Origin: DTWD01 sp963662965
Lineage (GTDB): Bacteria > Acidobacteriota > Vicinamibacteria > Vicinamibacterales > UBA8438
Direction: 5' to 3'
DNA: 64,000 bases
Assembly: GCA_963662965.1 (NCBI GenBank)
Contig: OY759970.1
Coordinates: forward strand, 2,480,001 to 2,544,000
In this document: piece after piece, positions 30,970 to 40,205 of the stretch
How the letters are laid out: every line of letters starts with the position of its first letter
Position numbering within the stretch: the stretch's first letter is position 1
Translations under genes and position numbers: made by a program
The notes under the pieces: generated by a model
Told to the model about the DNA's origin: nothing
Databases searched by the model: none
What the model saw: only the letters and a program-made list of their open reading frames with translations

Positions 30970-33477
30970 ATGCAGCCTGTGAAGGTGTCGGCAGACCGGC
31001 CAGAGGTGTCGCGCCATCTGGGGGGGGGCACCGTGCTGGCCGCCTTGGTTGTCCTCTTGGTGGCCACGGGGGGCGTTGCCCCGGGCCATGCTGAGCGCGC
31101 TCAGGCCGAGTCCCCGACGCCCCGGGCGATGCTGGATCGATACTGCGTCTCCTGCCACAACGACCGGTTGCAGACCGCCGGGCTCTCGTTCGACGGTCTC
31201 GACGCAGCGGATCCGAGCAGCAATGCAGAGGTGTGGGAGCGGGTCATCACGAAGCTGCGCACCGGGGCGATGCCGCCGGTCGGTCGTCCGCGGCCAGACG
31301 TGGCGACGTATCACGCCGTCGCGAGCCGCCTCGAGGCCGAGATCGATCGAGTGGCGGTGGAGCGTCCGAACCCCGGCCGGACCAGCACGACCCACCGCCT
31401 CAATCGCACGGAGTACCGCAACGCCGTACGCGATCTGCTCGCCGTCGATATCGACGTCGAGGCGTTGCTGCCTGGCGACGAAACATCCGACACCGGCTTC
31501 GACAACAACGCCGATGTGTTGTCGATGACGACGGCGCAGCTCGAGCGCTATCTGTCGGCGGCACGTCGAATCTCTCGGCTCGCCACCGGACTGCCGCCGC
31601 TGGCGCCCGGGTTCGAGACGTTCGACGTGCCGCTGCTGCTGCTGCAGGACGATCGGCAGAGCGAGGATTTGCCGCTCGGCTCTCGCGGCGGCTACGCGAT
31701 CCGGTACCACTTTCCGGTCGACGGCGAGTACCTCTTCAAGATCCGCCTGCGCACGAACTGGCAGGACTACATCCTCGGAATGGGAACCGCGCACCAGCTC
31801 GATGTGCGAATCGACGGCGTGCTCGCACAGCGGTTCACGGTCGGCGGCGGCACGACGGCCCGCCCGGCGCCGGTCACCTTCACCATCGCCGAGCGGGGCG
31901 ACCCCGAATGGGAGCAGTATCTCCACGACGCGGACGACGACCTCGAGGTGCGCGTGCCGGTCGAGGCGGGATCGCGCGTCGTCGGCGTGTCGTTCGTGCG
32001 GAACGTCTGGGAGCCGGAAGGCATTCTCAACCCGCATCAGGCGGGCGAGGTGCTATCGAACGACGAGGCCTACCACGGCAACGCGGCGGTCAGCTCCGTG
32101 TCGATCGGGGGACCGTACGCCACGACCAGCTCGGGCGATACGGCAAGCCGCCGCGCCGTCTTCAGCTGTCGGCCGGACAGTGTCGCCGAGGAGCGGAGCT
32201 GCGCGTCCACAATCCTCTCCGGTCTGGCGCGGCGGGCCTATCGGCGGCCGGTGACCGCCGAGGATATCGACACGCTGCTTGAGTTCTTCGATCGTGGCCG
32301 TGAGGGCGACAGCAACGGTAGCGGTAGATTTGATGCCGGGATCCAGCTTGCCCTGGAGCGGCTGCTCGTCGACCCCGACTTTCTGCTGCGCATCGAGCGC
32401 GACCCGACCGAGGCCGACCCAGGACGTCCGTATCGCCTCAGCGATCTCGAGGTCGCGTCACGCCTGGCGTTCTTCCTCTGGAGCAGCCTCCCGGACGATC
32501 CGCTGCTCGATGCCGCCGAGCGCGGCGCGGTGAGAGACCCGGCCGTCCTGGAGCAGCAGGTGCGACGCATGCTGGCCGACCCCCGCGCACGGTCGCTCGT
32601 CGACGACTTCGCCACGCAGTGGCTGCACTTGCGCAACCTCGAGGATGTGCGCGGCGACTCGGTGCCGTTTCCCGACTACGACGACAATCTGGTCGAGGCG
32701 TTCCGGCAGGAGACGGCGCTGTTTCTGACCAGCACGTTGCGCGAGGACCGGAGTGTCCTCGACCTGCTCGACGCCGACTACACGTTCGTGAATGAGCGGC
32801 TGGCGCGCCACTACGGCATCCCGGGTGTGTACGGCACGCGCTTCCGCCGGATCACGCTGCCGAACCGCGAGCAGCGCGGCGGCCTGCTGGGGCATGGCGG
32901 CCTCCTCGCCCTGTCGTCCTATCCGACGCGGACGTCGCCGGTGCTGCGGGGTAAGTGGTTGCTCGACACGATCCTCGGCGCGCCGCCGCCGTCGCCGCCC
33001 CCGAACGTGCCGGCGCTGCCGGAACGGGGTGAGGGCGGTAAGACGGGCTCGGTCCGCGAGCGCCTCGAACGGCACCGGGAGGCGCCGGTCTGCGCCGCCT
33101 GTCACGCGATGATCGATCCGCCGGGGTTCGCGCTCGAGAACTTCGACGGGCTCGGGGCGTGGCGGACCGTCGACGAGTTCGGCAATCCGATCGACGCCGT
33201 GGCGAGGATGCCCAATGGCGTCGAGGTGGAGGGAATGGCCGGGCTGCGCGCGCTGCTCCTCGAGCGGCCCGATCAATTTGCCGCGACCGTGACCGAGAAG
33301 CTTCTAGCGTATGCGCTCGGCCGCGGGCTGGAGTACTTCGACAAGCCGACGGTGCGCACAATCGTTCGCGACGCCGCGGCGAACGACTATCGCTGGTCGT
33401 CGCTGATCCTCGGGGTCGCGCGGAGCCCGGCGTTTCTGACGCGTAACGCCGCCGCGAGTGGTGAGCGCGCGAATTGA
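30970..33477 (+). CDS. Exported PSCyt/PSD multidomain protein (DUF1592 family), module copy 1
   Basis: 835 residues. A signal segment is followed by an N-terminal heme-c motif CVSCH (residues 59-63, PSCyt1). PSD3/DUF1587 comes next (HRLNRTEYRNAVRDLLAVD), then a carbohydrate-binding-like sandwich (IRYHFPVDGEYLFKIRL), PSD5/DUF1595 (ARRAYRRPVTAEDIDTLL), PSD4/DUF1592 (YRLSDLEVASRLAFFLWSS), PSCyt3/DUF1588 with a second heme-like motif CAACH (EAPVCAACHAMIDPPGFAL), and PSD2/DUF1585 at the end (KLLAYALGRGLEY). The function of this family is unknown. Electron transfer is inferred from the CxxCH motifs. A run of nine G (31020-31028) lies inside the signal-peptide codons. The HXXSHH partner follows after 34 bases. 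Confidence 0.92.
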   Translation: MQPVKVSADRPEVSRHLGGGTVLAALVVLLVATGGVAPGHAERAQAESPTPRAMLDRYCVSCHNDRLQTAGLSFDGLDAADPSSNAEVWERVITKLRTGAMPPVGRPRPDVATYHAVASRLEAEIDRVAVERPNPGRTSTTHRLNRTEYRNAVRDLLAVDIDVEALLPGDETSDTGFDNNADVLSMTTAQLERYLSAARRISRLATGLPPLAPGFETFDVPLLLLQDDRQSEDLPLGSRGGYAIRYHFPVDGEYLFKIRLRTNWQDYILGMGTAHQLDVRIDGVLAQRFTVGGGTTARPAPVTFTIAERGDPEWEQYLHDADDDLEVRVPVEAGSRVVGVSFVRNVWEPEGILNPHQAGEVLSNDEAYHGNAAVSSVSIGGPYATTSSGDTASRRAVFSCRPDSVAEERSCASTILSGLARRAYRRPVTAEDIDTLLEFFDRGREGDSNGSGRFDAGIQLALERLLVDPDFLLRIERDPTEADPGRPYRLSDLEVASRLAFFLWSSLPDDPLLDAAERGAVRDPAVLEQQVRRMLADPRARSLVDDFATQWLHLRNLEDVRGDSVPFPDYDDNLVEAFRQETALFLTSTLREDRSVLDLLDADYTFVNERLARHYGIPGVYGTRFRRITLPNREQRGGLLGHGGLLALSSYPTRTSPVLRGKWLLDTILGAPPPSPPPNVPALPERGEGGKTGSVRERLERHREAPVCAACHAMIDPPGFALENFDGLGAWRTVDEFGNPIDAVARMPNGVEVEGMAGLRALLLERPDQFAATVTEKLLAYALGRGLEYFDKPTVRTIVRDAAANDYRWSSLILGVARSPAFLTRNAAASGERAN

Positions 33478-33511
33478 GGACGACCGGGATCACGCGAGGG
33501 AGAGACACGTC

Positions 33512-34849
33512 ATGACCATCACCAGGAAATCGCTGCCGCGCCGGACCGTGCTTCGCGGTCTCGGGGTCACGCTGGGGCTCCCGTTGCTCGACGCCATGGT
33601 GCCGGCCGTCACCGCGCTGGCCAACACGCCCGCGAAACCGATCCATCGGTTTCAGGCGGTCTACGTCCCCAACGGCATGGCGATGCCGTACTGGACGCCG
33701 GCGGAGGAAGGCCGGAACTTCGAGCTGACCCCGATTCTCGCCCCGCTCGCACCGTTCCGGGATCAGCTGCTCGTCATCTCGGGGCTGCGGTCGTCGTGGG
33801 CCTATGTCCACGCCGGTGCCTCGGCGTCGTTTCTGACCGGCACGCCCCGCGGCGGCGAGAACGAATCCGACGTCTTGGCCAGCACGTCGATGGACCAGAT
33901 CCTGGCGCGCGAGCTCGGCAAGACGACGCAGCTCGGCTCGCTCGAGGTGGCGATGGACAAGTTCGCCAACGCCGGCCAGTGCACCGCCGGCCTCAGCTGC
34001 GCCTACACCCAGACGATCTCGTGGCGCACGCCGACCACCCCGTTGCCGATGGAGAACAATCCGCGGGCCGTGTTCGAGCGGCTGTTCGGCGACAGCGGCT
34101 CGGCCGACCCGGCGGTCCGGCGCGCGCGCCGGCAGGAGAAGCAGAGCATCCTCGACTCGGTGACCAACAAGCTGGCCGACCTCAAAGTGCACGTCGGGTC
34201 GGGCGACCGGGTCAAGCTCGACGAGTACACCGAGGCGGTACGCGATGTCGAGCGACGCATCCAGTTGGCCGAGGAGCAACGGAACATCGAACCGTCGTTC
34301 ACCGAGCAGCCGTCCGGGCCGCCGCGGGTGTTCGAGGAGCATTTGCAGCTGATGCTCGACCTGCAGTTCCTGGCGCTCCAGTCCGACCTGACCCGCGTCG
34401 TCACCTTCATGATGGGACGGGAGCAGAGCACGCGCGCCTTCCCTCAGATCGGCGTCCCCGATGCGCACCATCCGCTCTCTCACCACGAGAACGTCCCCGA
34501 CCGGGTGGCGTTGATGTCGAAGATCAACACGTATCATGTCAAGGTGACCGCCGACTATCTCGCACGTCTTCGTGCGGCGGAGGACGGTGACGGCTCGATG
34601 CTTGACCATATGACGATCCTCTACGGTGCCGGTATCTCGAACAGCACCAGTCACCAGGGCACCAACCTGCCATTGTTGGTGCTTGGGGGCGGGGCCGGCA
34701 CGATCAAGGGCGGACGACATCTGCGGTTTCCAGCCGACACGTCGAACGCCGACCTGCTCATGACACTGATGGCCAAGCTCGACATGCCGCTCGACCGGCT
34801 TGGCGACAGCACGACCCGGCTGCCTATCGATACGCTCTCGGAGGTCTGA
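33512..34849 (+). CDS. Tat-exported HXXSHH (DUF1552) protein, module copy 1
   Basis: 445 residues. A Tat signal (LPRRTVLRGLGVTLGLPLLDAMVPA) is followed by FQAVYVPNGMAMPYW. The family-naming motif HXXSHH is HPLSHH at residues 320-325. Further conserved blocks are SMDQILARELG, SCAYTQTISWRTPTTPLPMENNPRAVFERLFG and LYGAGISNS. The fold is thought to be related to DUF1501/alkaline-phosphatase-like proteins, which would make the histidines metal ligands, but no activity is established. GAGGGAGAG serves ATG 33512. It is tightly coupled to the ankyrin gene (4-base gap). Confidence 0.93.
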   Translation: MTITRKSLPRRTVLRGLGVTLGLPLLDAMVPAVTALANTPAKPIHRFQAVYVPNGMAMPYWTPAEEGRNFELTPILAPLAPFRDQLLVISGLRSSWAYVHAGASASFLTGTPRGGENESDVLASTSMDQILARELGKTTQLGSLEVAMDKFANAGQCTAGLSCAYTQTISWRTPTTPLPMENNPRAVFERLFGDSGSADPAVRRARRQEKQSILDSVTNKLADLKVHVGSGDRVKLDEYTEAVRDVERRIQLAEEQRNIEPSFTEQPSGPPRVFEEHLQLMLDLQFLALQSDLTRVVTFMMGREQSTRAFPQIGVPDAHHPLSHHENVPDRVALMSKINTYHVKVTADYLARLRAAEDGDGSMLDHMTILYGAGISNSTSHQGTNLPLLVLGGGAGTIKGGRHLRFPADTSNADLLMTLMAKLDMPLDRLGDSTTRLPIDTLSEV

Positions 34850-34853
34850 GGGG

Positions 34854-36413
34854 ATGACGATGACAGCCTTCCCGTCGCTGCCTCGACTCATCACGATCGC
34901 CGCCCTCGCTATCGCCAGCCTCGGCGCCGGCGGCGCCGAGGCTCCGCTCGCGGACGCGGCGCGCCAGGGCGACTGGGTCAACGTGCGAACGGCACTCGAC
35001 CAGGGTGCGGATGTGACCGCCGTCCAGGGTGACGGGTCGACCGCGCTGCACTGGGCCGCCTACTGGGACGAGCACGACAGCGCCGAACGGATGATTCGAG
35101 CCGGCGCCGACGTGAACGCCGCGACCGACCTCGGCGTGACGCCGCTCTGGAGCGCCGCCGAGAATGGCAGCGCCGCGATGGTCCGGCGGCTGCTCGAGGC
35201 CGGCGCGAACCCGAACGCGACGCTCCTCTCCGGGGAGTCGCTGCTGATGACGGCGGCGCGGAGCGGGAGCACCGACGTGGTCCGTCAGTTGCTCGAGGCC
35301 GGCGCCGAGACCGAGGCGACCGCGGCGCGCGGTCAGACCGCGTTGATGTGGGCGGTTGCGCAGCGGCATCCCAACGTCGTCGAGGCGCTCCTGGCCCATG
35401 GCGCCGATCTCAGCGCTCGCACCGACGTCTGGACTGAGGTGGTCAAGACCTCTCCCGACCCCTGGAGCCCCGAATATGTTGCGGAGCGACAACAGGGGGG
35501 TTACACGCCGCTCCTTTTCGCGGCGAGGGTCGGTGATCTCCCGTCGGCGAGGCAACTCGTCGACGCCGGGACCGACGTCGACGACACCTCGCCGTACGGC
35601 ACGAGTGCGACGGTCGTCGCCGCCCACAGCGGACATGGCGACGTCGCGGCGTTTCTCCTCGAGCGCGGGGCCGACCCCGACGCCGCCGATGCAGGCTACA
35701 CCGCCCTCCATGCGGCGATTCTGCACAAGGACGCGGCGCTCGTCCGTTCGCTGCTCGAGCACGGCGCCGATCCGAATGTGACCGTGGCGCGGGCGACGCC
35801 GATTCGCCGCGACGCCATCGACTTCTATCTCCATCCGTCCTACGTCGGCGCGACACCGTTCTGGCTGGCGGCCCGGTTTGGCGCGCCGGACATCATGTAT
35901 CTCCTGGCCGAGCTCGGGGCCGATCCGCTGGCGGTGCACCATCCGACCTACTGGCCCGGCTCGCTCGGGGTGACCGAGGACCGAAGAATCATCGACGAAG
36001 GGCCGACGACGGCGTTGATGGCGGCGGCCGGACTTGGCGGCCGTGCGCCGCTCGTCGCGGTCGACCGTCTCGCCCGGATCGCCGAGAGCGCACCGGTCCG
36101 GAGCACGCGGCGTGATCCCGACCCGGTGGCGCGCGAGGCAGTGACGCTCGAGGCGGTGATCCTCGCGGCTGAGCTTGGCGTCGACGTCAACGCCGTCAAT
36201 GGGGATGGCAACACGGCGCTTCATACCGTTGCCCGTCGCGGGTACGACACGGTCGTCGAGTATCTCGTCGAGCACGGAGCTCGCATCGACGTGACGAACG
36301 AGGCGGGACTGACGCCGATTGACGTAGCGCAGCGCGGCTCTGGCCGCGGCCCGAACGCCTCGCCCCACGAGAGCACGGTCGAGCTGCTACGTCGACTGGG
36401 CGCTAGTGAGTAA
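34854..36413 (+). CDS. Exported ankyrin-repeat protein, module copy 1
   Basis: 519 residues. A signal peptide (ITIAALAIASLGAGGAEA) leads into about ten ankyrin repeats of the form GADVNA...GVTPLWSAAENGSAAMVRRLLEAGA. A longer non-repeat insertion (WTEVVKTSPDPWSPEYV) and a loop-rich section lie before the last repeats. Ankyrin stacks bind proteins. With a signal peptide the partner must be periplasmic or at the surface, and the co-encoded PSCyt/PSD and HXXSHH proteins are obvious candidates (inference). Paralogues in the same context are at 42333-43949 and 57198-58787. The in-frame upstream start at 34800 lies inside the previous gene. Confidence 0.92.
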   Translation: MTMTAFPSLPRLITIAALAIASLGAGGAEAPLADAARQGDWVNVRTALDQGADVTAVQGDGSTALHWAAYWDEHDSAERMIRAGADVNAATDLGVTPLWSAAENGSAAMVRRLLEAGANPNATLLSGESLLMTAARSGSTDVVRQLLEAGAETEATAARGQTALMWAVAQRHPNVVEALLAHGADLSARTDVWTEVVKTSPDPWSPEYVAERQQGGYTPLLFAARVGDLPSARQLVDAGTDVDDTSPYGTSATVVAAHSGHGDVAAFLLERGADPDAADAGYTALHAAILHKDAALVRSLLEHGADPNVTVARATPIRRDAIDFYLHPSYVGATPFWLAARFGAPDIMYLLAELGADPLAVHHPTYWPGSLGVTEDRRIIDEGPTTALMAAAGLGGRAPLVAVDRLARIAESAPVRSTRRDPDPVAREAVTLEAVILAAELGVDVNAVNGDGNTALHTVARRGYDTVVEYLVEHGARIDVTNEAGLTPIDVAQRGSGRGPNASPHESTVELLRRLGASE

Positions 36414-36432
36414 CACGTTCAGCGCCCTGCTG

Positions 36433-36537
36433 CCCATATCCCGGAGGAAACCATTTGCCTTTGGCGAGTGAAGCTCGATGCTTCACTATCCGGATCAGCC
36501 GGTTCTTGAGCGAGCTTGGTTCCGGAAGGATGTGGGC
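36433..36537 (+). repeat. Intergenic repeat R2, copy A
   Basis: The start (TCCCGGAGGAAACCATTTGC) and the core TTTGCCTTTGGCGAG match the other R2 copies. The right end (CCGGTTCTTGAGCGAGC, then GGAAGGATGTG) is the most diverged. It lies between the ankyrin and DUF3179 genes and reaches across the ATG of the latter. Confidence 0.75.
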
Positions 36538-37924
36538 AGTCGGGTGTTTCGCGGTTGTTGTCGTTTGCGGCGCAGCGCCCAGTACGGCGACGGCGCAGTC
36601 CGCCCAAGCCGAGCATCCCGACATTCGACTGTTTCTCGAAGTGGGCGCATCGGCTGGGGGACAGTCGGATCTCGCGCTCCGCCAGATCGGCGAGCAGTGG
36701 CGCGACGGCTACGCCGGCATCATCTGGGATCTCGCCTACCTCACGCGCCCGCCGGGCCAGAGCTTTCTTCGCTTCTTGTCGCTGCTCGATTTTCTCGAGC
36801 GGCACACCGAACAACAGTTCGGTCCCGATCTCGCGCGTTGGCATCAGTGGATCTGGAGCCGGCCCTACGAGCCACACCCCGACTATGGGTATTTCAAGGG
36901 GCAGTGGTACAGCCAGATTGACCCGCGATTCGAGGAGTTCTTCCCGCGCGGCGTCGCCTCGCGCATCCGGCTCGATGAGATCGAATGGGGCGGGGTGGGG
37001 GTCAATGGGATTCCGCCGCTCGAGTACCCGAGGCACATCAATGCCGACCAGGCCGACTACCTGGCCGACGAGCACATCGTGTTCGGCATCGCGGTCAACG
37101 GCGAGGCGCGGGCGTATCCGAAGCGAATCCTGGCCTGGCACGAGATGGCCCTCGACCGGCTCGGCGATGTCGAGCTGACGATCGTCTACTGCACGCTCTG
37201 CGGCACGGTGATTCCGTTCGAGAGTGTGGCCGACGGCCGGCACACCACGTTTGGCACCAGCGGACTCCTCTATCGGTCGAACAAGCTGATGTTCGACCAC
37301 GAGACGCTCAGCCTCTGGAATACGTTCGAAGGCGTGCCAGTCGTGGGCCCGCTCGTCGACAGCGGGCCGCGGCTGACACCACGCGCGGTGGTGACGACGA
37401 CGTGGGGCGAATGGCGCGTGCGCCACCCGACCACGACGGTGCTCTCGCTCGACACCGGGCATCGTCGCGACTATCGGGAGGGGGCGGCCTACCGCAGCTA
37501 CTTCGGCACCGACGACCTGATGTTCGACGTGTCGAGCGCGGACGACCGACTGCCCAACAAGGAAGAGGTGCTGGTCCTGCATGCGCCGGACGCCACAAGC
37601 GCGGGCGGGTCACGCGCGCTGGCGATCGCGGCGCGGTTCCTCCAGCGCAACCGGGTGTTCCATCACACCTTCGGCGAACGCAGTCTTGTGGTGGTGACGA
37701 GCGAGCAGGGCGCCAACCGGGTCTACGACGCGGGCGATGTCCGCTTCACCCAGCACCTCGACGCGGATCGGGTTGCCGACGACGCCGGGCACGCGTGGCG
37801 GATCACCGAGGACGCCCTCGTGCTGGCGAACGACGCCAGCCGCCAACGTGAACGCGTCGCGGCCCAGCGTGCCTTCTGGTTCGGCTGGTACGCGCAGTTC
37901 CCGAACACCGAGCTGATTGATTAG
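36530..37924 (+). CDS. Exported DUF3179 protein
   Basis: 464 residues from ATG 36530, which opens a good signal peptide (MWAVGCFAVVVVCGAAPSTATA). The frame is open to 36455, but those upstream codons fall within repeat R2. The DUF3179 core is clear: HEMALDRLGDVELTIVYCTLCGTVIPF (with the CxxC pair), GTSGLLYRSNKLMFDHETLSLW, and HHTFGERSLVVVTSEQGANRVYDAG near the end. The family is extracytoplasmic and its function is unknown. R2 copies lie on both sides in direct orientation. It may still be read from the preceding module operon, since no terminator was seen in the 116-base gap. Confidence 0.88.
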   Translation: MWAVGCFAVVVVCGAAPSTATAQSAQAEHPDIRLFLEVGASAGGQSDLALRQIGEQWRDGYAGIIWDLAYLTRPPGQSFLRFLSLLDFLERHTEQQFGPDLARWHQWIWSRPYEPHPDYGYFKGQWYSQIDPRFEEFFPRGVASRIRLDEIEWGGVGVNGIPPLEYPRHINADQADYLADEHIVFGIAVNGEARAYPKRILAWHEMALDRLGDVELTIVYCTLCGTVIPFESVADGRHTTFGTSGLLYRSNKLMFDHETLSLWNTFEGVPVVGPLVDSGPRLTPRAVVTTTWGEWRVRHPTTTVLSLDTGHRRDYREGAAYRSYFGTDDLMFDVSSADDRLPNKEEVLVLHAPDATSAGGSRALAIAARFLQRNRVFHHTFGERSLVVVTSEQGANRVYDAGDVRFTQHLDADRVADDAGHAWRITEDALVLANDASRQRERVAAQRAFWFGWYAQFPNTELID

Positions 37925-37970
37925 GCGCGCGCCTTGTAGCGGGGCGGTGAGTTAGCGCGGAGCCGGTCGG

Positions 37971-38074
37971 GCACGTCCCGGAAGAATCCGTTTGCCTTTG
38001 GCGAGACGAAGCAACCTGACTCACGAAGCAGCCAGACATTGCCCGAGGCGAGCCGGATTCTGGAGGGATGTGCG
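37971..38074 (+). repeat. Intergenic repeat R2, copy B
   Basis: It begins GCACGTCCCGGAAGAATCCG and TTTGCCTTTGGCGAGACGAA, and ends CGAGGCGAGCCGGATTCTGG then AGGGATGTGCG. The two ends are imperfect inverted repeats of each other. It lies between the DUF3179 stop and the stop of the convergent PQQ dehydrogenase. Confidence 0.87.
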
Positions 38075-38087
38075 CGACCGGCTCCGC

Positions 38088-40193
38088 CTAGTCCGGCAAG
38101 GCGAAGGCCACCATACGCGGCCCGCCGCCGATCCCGAGCGCGATGTACTGCTTCCCGTCGTCCATGTAGGTCATCGGCGTGCCGACCGCCCCTGAGGGCA
38201 GATCGACCGAGCCGAGCTCCTCGCCGTTGGACTTGTCGTAGGCGACCAACCGTGGTCCACCGTTCGTCCCGCCAGCCGACAGGCAGTAGACCAGAATCGT
38301 CTTCGTCAGGACGACGCCGGTACGGGTGCCGTCGCCGCCGAGCGGCGGTAGGTTGAGGTCGCGCAGCCGTGGGTGGTTGCGATACCGGTCGCCGTTGCCG
38401 GTCGGCACCTGCCAGGCGTACTCCCCGGTGTTTAGGTCGATGGCCGACATCCGCGAATAGGGTGGCTTGACGAAAGGTAAGCCTTGGGGCATCTGCGGAC
38501 CTCTGCCGATGCTTGCCTGGATCCGCTCCAGCCGGTCGGTTTCTGGCGCCCCGTGCGTGTAAGCGACGGTGGCGCCGAGCGCCGGATCAGGTCGGTACAA
38601 CGACATCACAGCCGGCTGGTTGTACGACGGCACATACAGCATGCCGGTCTCGGGGTCGACCGCGGCGCCCGACCAGCCGGCGGTGCCGCCCGGCGGCGGC
38701 CGCATGATGGTGCCACGGGTTACGCCCTCGACCGGACGGTCGAGCGGGGTGAAGAGCGGCCCGAGCCGGAACCCGTCGACTGCCTCGAGCGCCAGTTGCC
38801 GAATCTCCGGCGTGAAGTCGACCAGGTCGTCGACCGTCACTCCCTGATAGTCGAACGGCGCCGGCCTCGTCGGAAACGGCTGCGTCGGCGACGGCACCTC
38901 ACCCGGCATGTTCGATTCCTGCGGCACCGGGCGCTCCTCGATCGGCCAGACTGGATCCCCGGTCTCGCGGTCGAAGACGTAGATGAAGCCTTGCTTGCTC
39001 ACCTGCGCCAGCGCCTTGATCTCGCGGCCGTCGACCGTGATATCGATCAGGTTGGCATGCGTCGGGAAGTCGTAGTCCCACAACCCGTGATGGACCGCCT
39101 GGAAGTGCCAGAGCCGCTCACCGGTCTCGACGTCGACGGCGATGATCGACTCCGAAAAGAGGTTGTCGCCCGGCCGATCGGCGCCGTAGTAGTCGTTGGT
39201 GACCGTGCCGGTCGGGAGGTAGACATGTCCCAGCTCGTTGTCGCCGGCGAGCATCGACCAGACGTTGCCGTTGCCGGAATAACGCCACGAGTCGTTGCCC
39301 CAGGTGTCGACGCCGAACTCGTCGGTGCCGTTCGGGACGGTGTGGAAGTCCCAGGCGTGCTCACCGGTCCGGGTGTCCCAGGCGCGGACCCACCCGGGGA
39401 TCGCTTCCTTCGTGATGCGCCGGTCGGCGACGTGCGAGCCGTGAATCACCCGGTCGCGGACGACGATTGGCGGTGAATGGATGCCCCAGGTGAGTGCGTT
39501 CAGGTAGTCGCGCTCGCCGCGGACCGCCCGTGGCACGCCGACCATCGCGTCGACCATGCCGCTGCCGTCCGGACCAAAGTCGGGGCATGGCTGTCCGGTC
39601 TTCGCGTTCACGCAGACGAGGTAGCCATTGCCGGTGCCCCAGAAGATTCGCTCGTCAGGCTCAGTCGCACCGTCGGTCCAGTAGGCGACGCCGCGCTGCG
39701 ACCACGGCGCGCTCATCGTCGGCGTTCCCTCCTCGTAGCTCTTCGGATTGAAGATCCAGAGGGTTTCGCCGGTCGTCGCGTCGACCGCAACGCCCTGCGA
39801 GAGCGGTGTATTGAAATAGAGGACGCCGTCCACCATCAACGGCGTCGCCTGCAGTCGGGATGCGCCCGGCGGCTGGCTCGACCGGTAGAGATCCGGCGTG
39901 TCCGCGACGAGCGCATCGACGATGGTGTCGAGCGGCGCCCACCACTCGCCGCCGCCTGGGGTGGAGCGGCTGACCATGTTGTCGACCGAGACCCACTCCC
40001 ACGCCACCTCGAGATCGGAGAAGTTGCTCCCGTCGATCTGGTCGAGCGGCGAGTACTTCGTCCCGCGAATATCGCCGGCGTAGCTCCGCCACTCGCCGTT
40101 CGAGGTGTCGTAGGTCTGCCACGGCTGGGCGTGCGCCATTGACGCGACGCTACAGATGGCAACGATGGTGGTGAGTGAGCGTACATAACGCAT
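38088..40193 (-). CDS. Periplasmic PQQ-dependent dehydrogenase, tandem copy 1
   Basis: 701 residues. A signal peptide ends at AHAQPW. An eight-bladed quinoprotein propeller follows: WRSYAGDIRGTKYSPLDQI, GVAVDATTGETLWIFNP, VHHGLWDYDFPTHANLIDI, and GGTAGWSGAAVDPETGMLYVPS. The pattern matches soluble-type glucose/alcohol quinoprotein dehydrogenases without the N-terminal membrane anchor and without a fused cytochrome domain. Electrons would have to pass to a separate cytochrome, and several are encoded nearby. The substrate is not predictable. It is 12 bases downstream of an almost identical paralogue and is the last gene of that operon. Confidence 0.93.
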   Translation of the reverse strand: MRYVRSLTTIVAICSVASMAHAQPWQTYDTSNGEWRSYAGDIRGTKYSPLDQIDGSNFSDLEVAWEWVSVDNMVSRSTPGGGEWWAPLDTIVDALVADTPDLYRSSQPPGASRLQATPLMVDGVLYFNTPLSQGVAVDATTGETLWIFNPKSYEEGTPTMSAPWSQRGVAYWTDGATEPDERIFWGTGNGYLVCVNAKTGQPCPDFGPDGSGMVDAMVGVPRAVRGERDYLNALTWGIHSPPIVVRDRVIHGSHVADRRITKEAIPGWVRAWDTRTGEHAWDFHTVPNGTDEFGVDTWGNDSWRYSGNGNVWSMLAGDNELGHVYLPTGTVTNDYYGADRPGDNLFSESIIAVDVETGERLWHFQAVHHGLWDYDFPTHANLIDITVDGREIKALAQVSKQGFIYVFDRETGDPVWPIEERPVPQESNMPGEVPSPTQPFPTRPAPFDYQGVTVDDLVDFTPEIRQLALEAVDGFRLGPLFTPLDRPVEGVTRGTIMRPPPGGTAGWSGAAVDPETGMLYVPSYNQPAVMSLYRPDPALGATVAYTHGAPETDRLERIQASIGRGPQMPQGLPFVKPPYSRMSAIDLNTGEYAWQVPTGNGDRYRNHPRLRDLNLPPLGGDGTRTGVVLTKTILVYCLSAGGTNGGPRLVAYDKSNGEELGSVDLPSGAVGTPMTYMDDGKQYIALGIGGGPRMVAFALPD

Positions 40194-40205
40194 GGCTTGA
40201 GTCCT

